From positions 204,412 through 266,410 of the forward strand of contig NW_019091521.1 in NCBI RefSeq assembly GCF_001949145.1: a stretch of 61,999 nucleotides of DNA. Reading direction: 5' to 3'. Below the pieces are notes generated by a model that saw only the letters and a program-made list of their open reading frames with translations, was not told the DNA's origin and made no database searches. This document shows, one piece after another, positions 25,758 to 37,800 of this stretch; the first letter of the stretch is position 1; every line of letters starts with the position of its first letter. The position numbers were made by a program, and so were the translations under genes. This stretch comes from Acanthaster planci (taxonomy: Eukaryota > Echinodermata > Asteroidea > Valvatida > Acanthasteridae).

Positions 25758-25785
25758 GCTGTTTCGGCCGGAGACCGAAACAGCT
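25758..25785. repeat. Perfect 11-bp-arm hairpin
   Basis: AGCTGTTTCGG and CCGAAACAGCT are exact complements separated by six bases. The hairpin ends five bases before the BEL/Pao integrase fragment. Relatives with GCTTCGGC-type stems occur at 34950 and 36792, suggesting a family of element-end hairpins. Confidence 0.7.
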
Positions 25786-25789
25786 AAAG

Positions 25790-26475
25790 ATGGCCAACTT
25801 ACCTGAGGGGAGACTCCAGCCGGCACCACCCTTTGCATACTGTGGAGTAGACTACTTCGGTCCATGGCTGGTCAAGGAAGGACTGAAAAAGGTTAAGCGT
25901 TACAGGGTTCTATTTACTTATTTGGCCTCTCGGGCCGTCCACATTGAGGTTGCCAACTCGCTGACTACAGACGCCTTCATAAATGCCTTACGCCGATTTA
26001 CGGCCACACCTGGTTCGATACGGATGCTTAGGTCAGACCACGGAACTAATCTCGTTGGTGCAAGGTCAGAACTGAAGCGAGCCTTAGATGAAATGGACTA
26101 GGGTACAGGTTGCGGCACTTTCTCTTTGAAACAGGGTGCGACTATCCAGAAATTGAAATGAATACTCCGACAACTAGTCACACTGAAGGTGCCAAGGAGC
26201 GGCTTATTCGGTCTGATCTTGAAGTTGGAGATGTTGTCCTGACTGTTGACAACGACCTACCCCGCAACCAGTAGAAACTTGGGTGAGTTTTGGAAGCGAT
26301 CCCTGGCACTGATGGCAATGTCAGAAGTGTTAAGCTCATGGTTGTTGAGAAATCTTTGGATGCCATGGGTAGACGAACCTAGCCTACTGCGATTCTGGAA
26401 CGCCCCATCCAGAAATTGGTCTTGCTTCCTAAGAGTCAGGAGCACAGGGAAGTCCCCATCGAGGAGCCTTAATTT
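25790..26475 (+). pseudogene. BEL/Pao retrotransposon integrase remnant
   Basis: The first 103 codons contain PAPPFAYCGVDYFGPW, YLASRAVHIEV and LRSDHGTN, the integrase core with two of the three DDE acidic residues. After a frame break, SHTEGAKERLIRS supplies the region of the third acidic residue but joins directly to LEVGDVVL, the start of the C-terminal domain that follows integrase in Pao polyproteins (DUF5641). About 100 residues are therefore missing between them, and a stop and frameshifts follow. No LTRs were found nearby. Confidence 0.85.
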
Positions 26476-26479
26476 CAAC

Positions 26480-27685
26480 TCAGAACTCTTCGTTTATGAG
26501 TTGTGTCATAAGCAGTGTTTGAATTGTTGAACTTAGGAGTTAAAGAGTTCATCAACCAGTTATATAGTACTTTGCATTGAGTCGACAAGTAGCTTATATC
26601 TTTTGAGCTTATGTCACTGTTGACGTGTATATGCAAAGATGGATGTACCATGTCAGTGTTTGTTTATAGTGAGGCGTTGCATTGGAAAATTTGAAGTCAC
26701 TAATTTTGGGGAGCCATGTAGCTGCAGCCCTAGAAAACCTGTAGTTCACCCTCTGTTGATCAACGAGAATTTTGCCTTTCTGAAAACAAATTGCTTCAGG
26801 AGCCATTTTTATTGCCTGTTATATGTTACGCTCCAGAACACCAGAAAAGAACCACCTCTTTCCTGATTGCGTCAAGGCCTAAATCCAAGAGGAAGCAAGG
26901 GGGTATTGTTTACCAATAATTTACAGCTACAAGTGACAAGGGTACAAATACAAGGGTACAATACCTACAATATTTTTATCCAGCTCCCAGACTAACTTAG
27001 CTACAATTAATTAACCAACACAGAGCCTGAGTACGTGGAGAGGACAATAAGCTTAAACAAAATGACTGTTAAGAGCCCTAAACACTGCTTACATGTAAAC
27101 AATGTGCCATCTTTGAAAACAGAAATGATATTATCATGTCTGCTCAAAGATGGCACACTCATGTCACTAAAGAAGAGGCATGACACACATAAAGACGGAT
27201 GAACACCATACCCTGCAAGGCAAGCTACCAGTGATGTATCGCAACGCTTACAAGGCGACACAAAATAACTCTGTAAAAAGCTAGTAACCTCTCAATAATC
27301 ACCTCTGGGATTATTGATATTTGAGGCATGGAAAGTGACAAACGAGTGGTCAAAAAAAGCTTTCAAACAAATACAAGAATCATTCATGAATTTCGTTTTA
27401 CATTGACCAAGTTCTTTTGAGTAATCCTTTTCAAACAATGTGGTTGTAAATAAGCAACTCGCCATACACACTGCATATGAAAAAGAACCAATTATATATG
27501 GGTAATGCATACTTTGAAGGAAAGTTACATAATTCCTGATTTGTCAGGTTCGTTTTTTCGTGCTTTGTTCAAGAAATACAAAGCAAGGTTCATTTTGAAA
27601 TCTAAATAGTTTCGTAAGTTTACAAAAGTAATTATACCCCATCTGCAAAACATCTTTCACTTAAAAAAGTGAACCAACATATACC
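26480..27685. other. 1.2 kb without recognised gene
   Basis: Short open frames only; nothing with a domain or convincing splice context was seen. Confidence 0.4.
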
Positions 27686-27689
27686 AATG

Positions 27690-28945
27690 GGTTTTCCTTG
27701 AGAGTTCATATTTCGTGTAGGTCTATGTTTATGGCTATTGATAGACGGTGCGGCTGCCACTTATAGAAACAGGCCGATAAATTCTGTGAAATTATCACTT
27801 CATGCAGGCTTATTCAATTACTTACACATAGCCGCAAATTATAACTTATAAACGACTGCGTTTTATTGGGAAAGGAAAAATCGAACCAAGATCCCGTTGC
27901 ATACATTCAAGTTTCATTAAGTCCCCATTAAATATGCGCCGACACGGCTCTTGGAACTTCTCTAAAATTACGTGTGTCTAACAATATCAAGAGTTCAGGG
28001 TTCAGAATTAGACAATAGCGCAAACATGCTTTCAGGTGCAAACATTACTCATGCTGATAGTTCCGTCGTGAAGTTTTAACGAGAAATACGAAATGAAAAA
28101 AGGGGCTCAAAGTCCATAAGGTTGTGAAGAAGGGGTGGGGGTATGGTTTCCACAAGTCCTTGCATCCCGCAATTGAAATATCAAATCCCTATGTACATAT
28201 TTTCAATTTGCTGCTTGCTTCAATGATGCGCTGACACGGCTCATGGAACTTCTCTAAAAATATCTACGTATAGCAATATCAAGAGTTCAAGGTTCACAAG
28301 TAGACAATAACGCAAACATGCTTTCAGGTAACAAAAAACAAACATTTCTTAAGCTGATATTTCCTTCGTGAAGTTTTGACAAGAAATACAAAATGAAAAA
28401 CAGAGGCTTAAACTCCATGAAGGTGTGAAGAGGGGCTGGGGGTATGGTTTCCACAAGTCCTTGCATCTCGCTATCGAGATATCATTAAAATCTCTATGTA
28501 CCTATTTTCAATTTGCTGCTTGCTTCTATGGTGTAGTCGAATTATTCCACCAGACGCGCAAACCTCAACATTTATGACACCTCAACACTCCCCCCGACCC
28601 CTCAACATGATACCTGACCCCGACCCCTGCTTTGCAAGAAATTGCATTGATTTCCATTGTATTGATGATAGAGGGGATAACCGTTGAATACACTCGAAAA
28701 ACGAGTATTGGTGTTTAAATGCATTACAATTTAGTAGTTACACTTAATGAACGCGCTGTGGTGTCAATAACCCAAAGCGTCTGTAGTAGTAATACTTAAA
28801 CAAAGACATGTTGATATGTTAATAAATTGAGACAAATAAAAAACATTCTGTTGTAAACAACAAGACACAAAAACAAGTTAATCGGCTGCGAATACTTCCT
28901 GATCACCCAAATACTTTTATTTCCAAAAGGTATTTAATTTCATAC
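27690..28945. repeat. Triplicated block, copy 1 (two internal 291-bp units)
   Basis: The block opens with a segment ending GACGGTGCGGC (27747), then two units of about 292-300 bp starting at 27934 and 28226 (each beginning ATGCGC.GACACGGCTC), then a tail of about 400 bp from 28529. That tail is almost identical to the tail of copy 2 (30407-30830), with only a handful of differences. No frame is conserved, so it appears non-coding. Confidence 0.85.
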
Positions 28946-28959
28946 TGTAAATATTTACA

Positions 28960-30832
28960 ATGTTTGTCAAAATTTGGTATCGCCAAAACATTCCACAGAG
29001 AGAAACAACAAAGTTTGAGGAGATACAGGTAATGCCAATACTAAAGGCAAGGATCTCATTCTTTTAGACCAAAGCAGTTTCTGCGGACGGTGTTAATGTA
29101 TACGGCCAACTATTAATGCAGGTGGTGTTGTGTTTTATTCAATGCTTTTGAACCCATTCACAAGACGAGAGTACAGGGTGGGGGGGATGTAAATATCTTT
29201 CCTGATCAATATCGACATTTATCGACTGATTTATATTCTGAATCTGCTGATAATTTTTCCTTGCAGGCAAAGTTTCTGGCAACTTGCCCTGTTTTCCTTG
29301 AGAGTTCAAGTTTCCTGTAGGGTTATGCTTATTCACAGACGGTGCGGCCGCCGCGTGAAGAAACAGGCCGATAAATTCTGTGAAATTATCACTTCATGCA
29401 ACCTACAATTATTTATACATAACCACCATTTATCACTTATAAACGACTGCATTTTATTGAAGAAGGAAAGATCGAACCCCGATCCCGTTGCATACATTCA
29501 ATTTTCATTATGTCGCCATTAAATATGCGCTGACACGGCTCTTGGAACTTCTCTAAATGTGTGTAACAATATCAAGAGTTCAGGGTTCAGAATTAGCCAA
29601 TAGCGCAAACATGCTTTCAGGTGCAAACATTACTCATTCTGATAGTTCTGTTGTGAAGTTTTAACGAGAAATACGAAATGAAAAAAGGGGCTTCAAGTCC
29701 ATGAAGGTGTTAAAAGGGGGTGGGGGTATGGTTTCCACAGGTCCTTGCATCTCGCTATCGGGATATCATTAAAATCCCTATGTACCTATTTTCAATTTGC
29801 TGCTTGCTTCAATGATGCGCTGACACGGCTCATGGAACTTCTCTAAAAATATCTGTGTATAACAGATCAAGAGTTCAAGGTTCAGAAGCAGACAATAGCG
29901 CAAACATGCTTTCAGATGCAAACATTACTCAGGTTGATAGTTCCGTCGTGAAGTTTTAACGAGAAATACGAAATGAAAAAAGGGGCTTCAAGTCCATGAA
30001 GGTGTTAAAAGGGGGTAGGGGTATGGTTTCCACAGGTCCTTGCATCCCGCAATTGAAATATCAAACCCCTATGTACATATTTTCAATTTGCTGCTTGCTT
30101 CAATGATGCGCTGACACGGCTCATGGAACTTCTCTAAAAATATCTACGTATAACAATATCAAGAGTTCAAGGTTCACAAGTAGACAATAACGCAAACATG
30201 CTTCCAGGTAACAAAAAACAAACATTTCTTACGCTGATATTTCCTTCGTGAACTTTTGACGATAAATACGAAAGGAAAACAGAGGCTTAAACTCCATGAA
30301 GGTGTGAAGAGGGGCTGGGGGTATGGTTTCCACAAGTCCTTGCATCTCGCTAACGGGATATCATTAAAATCCCTATGTACCTATTTTCAATTTGCTGCTT
30401 GCTTCTATGGTGTAGTCGAATTATTCCACCAGACGCGCAAACCTCAACATTTATGACACCTCAACACTCCCCCGACCCCTCAACATGATACCTGACCCCG
30501 ACCCCTGCTTTGCAAGAAATTGCATTGATTTCCATTGTATTGATGACAGAGGGGATAACCATTGAATACACTCGAAAAACGAATATGGTGTTTAAATGCA
30601 TTACAATTTAGTAGTTACACTTAATGAACGCGCTGTGGTGTCAATAACCCAAAGCGTCTGTAGTAGTAATACTTAAACAAAGACATGTTGATATGTTAAT
30701 AAATTGAGACAAATAAAAAACATTCTGTTGTAAACAACAAGACACAAAAACAAGTTAATCGGCTGCGAATACTTCCTGATCACCCAAATACTTTTATTTC
30801 CAAAAGGTATTTAATTTCATACTGTAACATAT
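28960..30832. repeat. Triplicated block, copy 2 (three internal 291-bp units)
   Basis: Includes a leader of about 330 bp (28960-29290) shared with 31190-31520, the GACGGTGCGGCCGC segment (29337), three internal units starting at 29525, 29815 and 30106, and the tail 30407-30832. Units 29815 and 30106 are more alike than either is to 29525, consistent with unequal crossing-over adding a unit. Confidence 0.85.
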
Positions 30833-31189
30833 TTGCAATTAGTCTAATGGGTGAACCGATAACAGCAAAGATCGTGATGTAAGGATTAGTCGACGTGACA
30901 CACCTGACAGCTTACTTCTTGACGGGATAAATTTATTTGTCTTTTTTTATTGGAAGAAAAAATTAAGCCTCACTTGACAAGATTCTTTTGGTTTTCTCTT
31001 TTTAAAAGCGTTTATGATATCCCAGTTTAAAGGTAAAAAGATGTGTGCTCATCGAAAACTTCTTTATTTGCATCATGCTTTATTCAGAATTAAGTAAACC
31101 AACCTTTAAGGAAAATATAAGACAAAAAGGTGCCATTCTACGCAAAAGTTGGATGTTCCTTCGATGGAGTATAGGCAACTGAAAGTGGG

Positions 31190-32320
31190 TCATTTTTGTC
31201 AGTATTTGGTAAATTGTCAAAACATTCTCCGTAGAGAGACACCAAAGTTCGATGAGATACACGTAATGGCAACACTAAAGTGACAGATATTCTTTCTGAC
31301 CCAAGCAGTTTCTGTGCGTAATGTTAAATACATGTATACGGCCAACTATTAATGCAGGTGGTGTTGTGTTTTATTCAATGCTTTTGAACCCAATCACAAG
31401 ACGAGAGTACAGGGTTGGGGGATGTAAATATCTTTCCTGATCAATGTCGACATTTATCGATTGATTTAGATTCTGAATCTACTGATAATTTGTCCTTGCA
31501 GCAAAGTTTCTGGCAAACTGTGTTCTTTGAAAGTTCATGTTTCGTGTAAGCCTATGTTTATGGCCATATACACAGACGGTGCGGCCGCTGCATTCAGAAA
31601 CAAGCCGACAAATCATGTGAAATTATCACTTCATGCAACCTTTTCCTTTATTTATTCAATTATTCATTTTAAATTGTGTAATCCTTTTATACGGCTCTTG
31701 GAACTTCTCGGAAAATATCTATTTATAGTGACAAAAGAGTTCAGAGTTCAGAAGTAGATAATAGCACCAACGCACTTCTAGGTACGAAACGAAGAAATAT
31801 TTCCGAAGCTGGTATTTTCCTGGTTAATCTTTGAAATCTTACATGAAAAAAAGGCTGAAACTCCGTGAATGTGCCGAGACAGGGGATGTATTGTTCCCAG
31901 AAGTTCTGCGTGTTGTGCTATCAAGATCCCTTCAGTGTCCAATTTCCATCCTATTTGAGTTGCTCATGATCTGTCTCTTCCATTCTACCCGAACACTCCT
32001 ATGATACTTGACTATAATGTCCCGGTTAGCAAAAACAAATACCACTGGAAATAAGACACAAAATCAAATTATAACATGAACGGCAATACCTGGATATTAA
32101 TTCATTAATTGAATCAGACAAAAGTTCAACATTGTCAGTTGCCAGAATTACATCAAAGCTATTTAAAGCGAATGCATGCCACCTAATAAACTCACCGCAA
32201 ACGATGAAGTCCTTGCGTAGCGCTATCTACACCCATATTCAAATTTCTTTGTGCTTTGGTGGCGCAGTCTAACTGTACCACCAGACGCCCCCTTCTCAAC
32301 AATAACTATACCTGACCCAT
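31190..32320. repeat. Triplicated block, copy 3 (one diverged internal unit)
   Basis: The leader 31190-31520 matches 28960-29290 closely. GACGGTGCGGCCGC recurs at 31575, and a single diverged unit follows (ACGGCTCTTGGAACTTCTC near 31692). A weak match to the ACCACCAGACGC tail occurs near 32278. The shared tail of copies 1 and 2 is otherwise lost. Confidence 0.7.
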
Positions 32321-33600
32321 TATTCCTGGGTTGGAAAAATACGTCGATTTACCAGCGAAAGAAACAGAAAACAGTCCCTCTTTAAAATCAGACAAACACT
32401 CCAATAAGCAATGAGACTTTTGGGAGGAGGCGTTCCCAAGGTCAAACCTACACGGTTACGGGGACGGGCTATTCCGTTGAGTCCATTGCATTTTTCAGGT
32501 TTGCAGAGCCCTGTGTCCGTCCTGAAGGTATTTTAATGCTTCAGAGGTTGTCCCATAGCCTCTACAGATCTTACAAACCACCAAAACCCACCAAAAATAC
32601 ATCACAGTACCGCAGGGGGCCGTTTTCCCAGGCTATCCGGATTTGAAGGGGGGGGCACGCCACGCGCCAGCCAAGCCATACCACCACACCCCCAACAAAA
32701 ATAACACAGACAGCCGACACAGGCCTCTGACAAGTTCCAGACAGCTGTCACTGATAAAGAACATTCCACTGCCTGCCCCAGGCACCATTTTGTAAACAGC
32801 CCATTAGGTTGTGCACAAGGGACCAATTTGTACACAGTCCCATTGGAATTGCCTGGAGGCTGGCTTAAGGACGTCTGGGTTTTTTGCATTTATTCTGGCT
32901 AGGGGAGGCCCTGGCTGTAAAATGACTAAACCGGGCTTTTCAGCATGTTCAGGGGTAGGATATGATAAGTAGTCGTGGAATTTTGACTTAAACAAATAAT
33001 TATATGTTAATTAGCTCCAATGGACTCGCCAGGAGAGGCCACCCTTTCTACCCAGGGTTAATAATTACAGATTGTGGTAGCGATTACTTAGTTGAAGTAA
33101 ACGTATCGTTATTTGAGATAAACGTAAAAATTTGAGATCCACCGAAAAACAATTTACAGATATAAAAATAGTTTCTCTGTCCTCCTCAAAGTTGTTTCTT
33201 TTTTTAAGTTTTAAAAAATATACAGAGAGAGCATCTGTACGTTTTTACAAGAGAAGACTACACTTCATACCCAATAGTAGCTTCTTCTTGTCGAGTTTCC
33301 TCAGCAAGATACTTGAAAATATATCGCCTTCCGGCCGGACCAGTACCGTGTATACGTACTCAATGTACGTGTACTGTGCATTTCTGTGCAGTACATGGAA
33401 GTCCAACCGTATCACACACCATGCACAATGTTCGAGTGTGTATACGGATGAAATAAGAGAGTTCACACGTTAGTGGCTCGTGGCGGTTCTGGAAAAGTAG
33501 ATCCGGCAGAAGGTCGGACCGGCCACCCACAGTGTGTTGTTGGATGGCGTAATTGATAGTAGATAAGGACGCCTTCTTTGGGGTATAGATTGATATTGGA
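32321..33600. other. 1.3 kb without recognised gene
   Basis: No coding signal was recognised. The segment 33004-33062 (GTTAATTAGCTCCAATGG and onward) has an inverted relative at 57507-57568, so part of this stretch is a dispersed repeat. Confidence 0.4.
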
Positions 33601-33624
33601 ATCCTGTTTGCAGAGAGGTTGCAT

Positions 33625-33965
33625 GAAAGGTGCACTCTTCAAGGCGGTACATTTCCTGAAATATATGTAGGATTGGGTTCCAGACTTGCTGATATCTCGA
33701 AAGAGAAGTGTTTTCGAAGAATAGTAACCTAATGTGATGATGACGTCATCAGGTGACAAGTCACGTTACATTAAAGGCACACTCTTCAAAGCACTATATC
33801 TTGTGAAGTACATGTCTGATTGGGTTGAAACTTGAAAGGGAAGTGTTATGGACGAAAATTGATTCCCATTTGTTGATGTTGTCATCAGACGACAAGTCAA
33901 ATTAAAGGTACAATCTTAATAACCCTATATCGATGAAGTGTGAAGAATGCTTGTGCCAGACTTGT
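33625..33965. repeat. Outlying units of the TGACGTCA repeat family
   Basis: Two to three units of about 135-150 bp carry the order ATTAAAGG, CTCTTCAA, GATTGGGTT.AA, AAGTGTT and TGATGACGTCATCAGG. The same order recurs at 36.24-36.50 and 37.9-38.35 kb. These units lie 3' of the glycosyltransferase-like gene. Confidence 0.7.
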
Positions 33966-34033
33966 GTGTAACTCTGCTAAATACTGCCATACTTAAATGT
34001 GCTAAATACTGCCATACTGAAAAAGAAAGAAAG

Positions 34034-34056
34034 AAGCCAGCCAGCCAGCCAGCCCG
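34034..34056. repeat. (GCCA)n microsatellite
   Basis: About five to six tandem GCCA units degrade into GCCC, following an AAAG-rich run. Confidence 0.9.
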
Positions 34057-34269
34057 CCCGGTAAATTTTCAGTTTCAATCAGCGACCATCACATATAAAG
34101 TTGAGCAATTCTTATTCAATGACTAGAAGAAAAACCAAACTAAATTCAAAACTACAAACATAATGAAACAATTAGTCACTTGTAACAGTCCCTGCTGCAA
34201 GTTCTAAAGATTCTCCCAAATAATTGTCGGTATGAGAACTGCACAGTTCCTCAGCTCCAACGTTCATTA

Positions 34270-34842
34270 TCAATTATGAAATATTTTGGGACAAGTTACA
34301 TTCAAGAGCGCAGCTGCTTTCTCAACAGCAGATACTCGACGCAAATCGAGATCAAACCATCCCAAGTTGTAATACCTGCCAACATTCTTGTAATGCGCCT
34401 CAATCCGTCGGCTGCAGTCCTTGCGCCCATCACCCTTAGGCGAGCACCAGGTGGCGAGGTGGTTGAAAGAGACACCTCTTTCGGCCAGAAATTCGAACAG
34501 CTGAAAGTTTGTGACATTTTCAAACATTTTACAAGCAGTGGGTACCGTGCCAACGTGCCCCTTAGCGATACAATATCCTTGCAGCATCGGATTGGGAGCC
34601 TTAACGAAGTGCTTTCCTGCATGCACCGTGACTCGAACATCTGGAACAGTCTCATTGGGTTTGATTTCGAAACCGGGTGCAAGGTGCTGGGTGTTGTAGG
34701 CTTCCAGGTTGTTGTTGACGTCCAGGTGCCAATCATAGCGATCATGCTCAAAGTAGTAAGCGTAGTTCAACAAAATGTTGACGGGACTGATCCTAGCCCT
34801 CTTTACCTTCAGTTTCCTAAAGGCGTCCTCAAAGTTGGATAC
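34270..34842 (-). CDS. Exon 2 of the glycosyltransferase-like gene
   Basis: A 190-residue C-terminal half ending CPKIFHN, including YYFEHDRYDWHLDVNN and a cysteine-bearing WCSPKGDGRKDC loop. The upstream in-frame residues to 34908 belong to the intron. Cysteines in this exon (GYCIAK, ACKMF, WCSP, DCSRR, TCPK) would suit a disulphide-stabilised lumenal domain. Confidence 0.85.
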   Translation of the reverse strand, partial: VSNFEDAFRKLKVKRARISPVNILLNYAYYFEHDRYDWHLDVNNNLEAYNTQHLAPGFEIKPNETVPDVRVTVHAGKHFVKAPNPMLQGYCIAKGHVGTVPTACKMFENVTNFQLFEFLAERGVSFNHLATWCSPKGDGRKDCSRRIEAHYKNVGRYYNLGWFDLDLRRVSAVEKAAALLNVTCPKIFHN

Positions 34843-37800
34843 CTGCAAAAGAAATTCGTGTGATTGAACTTTGGCGATATTTTTGGGCTGTTTCGGTAAG
34901 TCAACCAAAACAGCCTAAGATTTTTCCAAAGATTTTTTTCTTTTTCGCTGCTTCGGCGTTACTGCCGAAGCATCTCTTGCTTTTCTTTCTGTGGTTCGCG
35001 GTGGTGAAGTGTAAGACCCTTTTCAAGAGACAGGAACATAAACCCCTCAAAATGCCTTTCTTTTTCTACAGTTCTAACAATAAACAGTGTTACAGACTAT
35101 CTACAGCGGTTATTTGAGAAAATATTGGGATGGAAAGGGCGAAAATTGCGTGATTGCGCAATACCCATTTATGCACGTCAATACGCCCGGTGGGTCAATA
35201 GTGTTAGGGAGATGTTTACTAAGTCAAAACGTGCCCCGCGTCAGAAGACCAGATTTTGTCGGCTTTAAAAAACTTTTCCAAAGCACACAAGTTGGTTTTA
35301 ATAGGATTAAGAGAGACATGCTTTAGGTCAGGAAACCAGATAGAAAATTTGAAATATGTCACGGAATGGTGACGTCATAATTAAGAAGAAATACAATCTT
35401 TAAAAATAAATGGTTTTCCTATGTTTTTCATTTCAGTAATCCTTCCGCCATAGAACATTATTAAACCACCACCCACGGATGGTCCTAGAAGCTATTTGTC
35501 ATGATGACGTCATCACTTGTCACGTGACAAACCCACAAAGTTGAATTTTTCTGGCTTGTATCCTAACACCATTTGTCCGAGTGTTTTGAAATTTTGCACA
35601 AAACCAAATCCTAATTGTTTTATGTGAAAATTTGGATTACGTCATGATGACGAAGATTTTCATTTTTGTCATTTTGACATTCTTTTCGACATATCTCCTG
35701 AGCAAAACAAGTTTTTTTCAAAATTCTCTTGCTAGACCTCAAGCATGTCTGTTAGATATCTATTTGTTGGCAAATCTTGATGACGTCTCTATAATGTACG
35801 ATTTTTAATTCTACACATTATACAATGTCTGATCGTTGTGAAATTCACTCAGTACGTTAACAGTCAATCCCTGACTGCATTTATGAAGTGACGTCATCAT
35901 GACCTAATTCGTTGATTGTTTCTTAGTTTTCAACGATTTGTTTGTATACGAAGTTGCATGCCTACTACTACCATCTTCCTGTCATAATTTCTGGAACTTA
36001 ATCAATTCCAATTACTTCCACATTCTGCAGAAAAACAGTACATTTCAATTCACCAGTTCCAGATATATTTGCAGATTAGCACGATTTGTATTTAAGAGCG
36101 AAGTATGAAGTAGTCGCACTGTTTACTAGTGAGATCGTCTGATATAGTTGGTGTATATAGTGACCTTTGCCCTCAATTTGGTGCATACTACACATGTTCA
36201 CACACTTGCGGCCGCTACCGGGGCAAATCAGATGATCATGCCACGTGACATTAAAGGTGTACTTTTTATAACTATATGTCTCCTGAAGTCTGTGTCCAAT
36301 TGGGCTCAAACCTTGCAGTCTCTTGTAAGGGAAGTGATTGAAATGAATACTGACTTCATGTCACGAGACATTAAAGGTTCACTCTTCAAAGCCTACGTCC
36401 TCAATTACACATCCCATCGAGTTGAAACTTTGCAGATAACAAGAAAAAGAAATTTTCTCGTGGTAAATTTCCCTGATGTGATGATGACGTCATCAGATGA
36501 GGATTCAAATTACAGTTTACTTAAAGCATGCTTTTTCCTTAATTGCATGCCTGATAGGGTTGAAACTTTGGACCCAACTGGTTTCGATGAAATAATAAAG
36601 CCATCACGTTTGTGCGGTAGATTCTTTGTTCACATTAACAAAGGAATGCAAAAAGGTCCTGTGTTCTCACAGATAAGCTCTCGTTTCGGCTTTTCTGCAA
36701 GTTGCGGAAAAAGCATTCTGTTGTATGTTCTGTTTTTGGCTTTGTCGCACTTTGCAAAAAAGGCATTTTTTGTTTTGTTGTCTTTTTTCACCTGCTTTGG
36801 TGTACTGCCGAAGCAGTTACTGCTTTCGTGAAATTTATTTCTTCTTCTTCTTCTTCTTCTGATGATGATTCTGATGGTTCTGATTTTGATTGTGATTCTG
36901 ACCCTAAACCCTTTTGTTCATTCAATTGTAACCAAATGTACAGCCAACAAAGACCCTGATGCAGAGATACGTCCAAATTTATGATGTCATGATGACGTCA
37001 TAAAGTCATTAATTATTGATTTTTCAATATCTATTTCAGCCCATTGACTTTGTACATGTTTTCGAGGTACTATTTTCGTACCTTAGTAATAGTTGACAGT
37101 CGCCAAACTTACAGCAAGCACTAACTATAAAACGAAAATAATTCTGAAATATTTACGTCATGATGACGTCATCACGTGATTTATTATTGAATTGTGAATA
37201 TTTAAATATTCCGATAAATATATACAAATCCATATAAAATCAACCGTGGCCTCCCGCAACATTCTGTTCGCAGCAAGTGCCAAGATAAAATGTGGTCTTG
37301 AATTTGTCAAATAACGTGACCCTTCCTTCCGGTTGAAACCGGAAGTAGGCTTATTTAAAAAGTGGTAAAAAAGTTTTTTTCAACAGAATTAGTCTGTCGG
37401 TGTTAGTTGAAACCCTGCTTATATCTTGGAGAGGAAGTGCTTTAGGCAAATATTTGAGCTCATGTAGTGATGACGTCATTAACAATCTTTTCTTCATAAC
37501 GGACATTATCGACATTATCGAAATGTCAAATGTTATTAATTTTGCCTGGATTCTACTTTTTTGGGGGCGTGACACCTGATGATCTGCGTGGGGACGTATT
37601 AAGTCCTGAACCCCAAGTAGGACGGTTATGATGAAGTCAATGACAACACCAGGCCCTTAACTTGCAGATCCCACGTGGCGTCGTTTGCCGATGAAAATGT
37701 CAGCGTAGTTTCGAAGTGTTTATCAAGTGAAAAAAAAATGTTCAAGATAGTGTAACATATGCCATCTATAGTGGCCCTGCAATCTTTCTCCTTATATTTT

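Noticed and set aside
27934-30406. CRISPR-like or satellite array
   Set aside because: Units of about 291 bp are too long and few for either; the pattern is nested segmental duplication in a eukaryotic genome.
34276-34863. 195-codon plus-strand frame
   Set aside because: Exact shadow of exon 2 of the minus-strand gene, which has splice signals and protein-like composition.
35087-35326. Third Polinton-like fragment
   Set aside because: RRPDFVGF and GFNRIK resemble the start of copy B, but the match is too short and the remaining residues do not align.
36148-36831. 227-codon open frame inside the glycosyltransferase-like intron
   Set aside because: It runs through TGACGTCA repeat units; its internal repeats (RDIKG, VETL) are translations of the DNA repeat, and it lies antisense within an intron. 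No protein signature.
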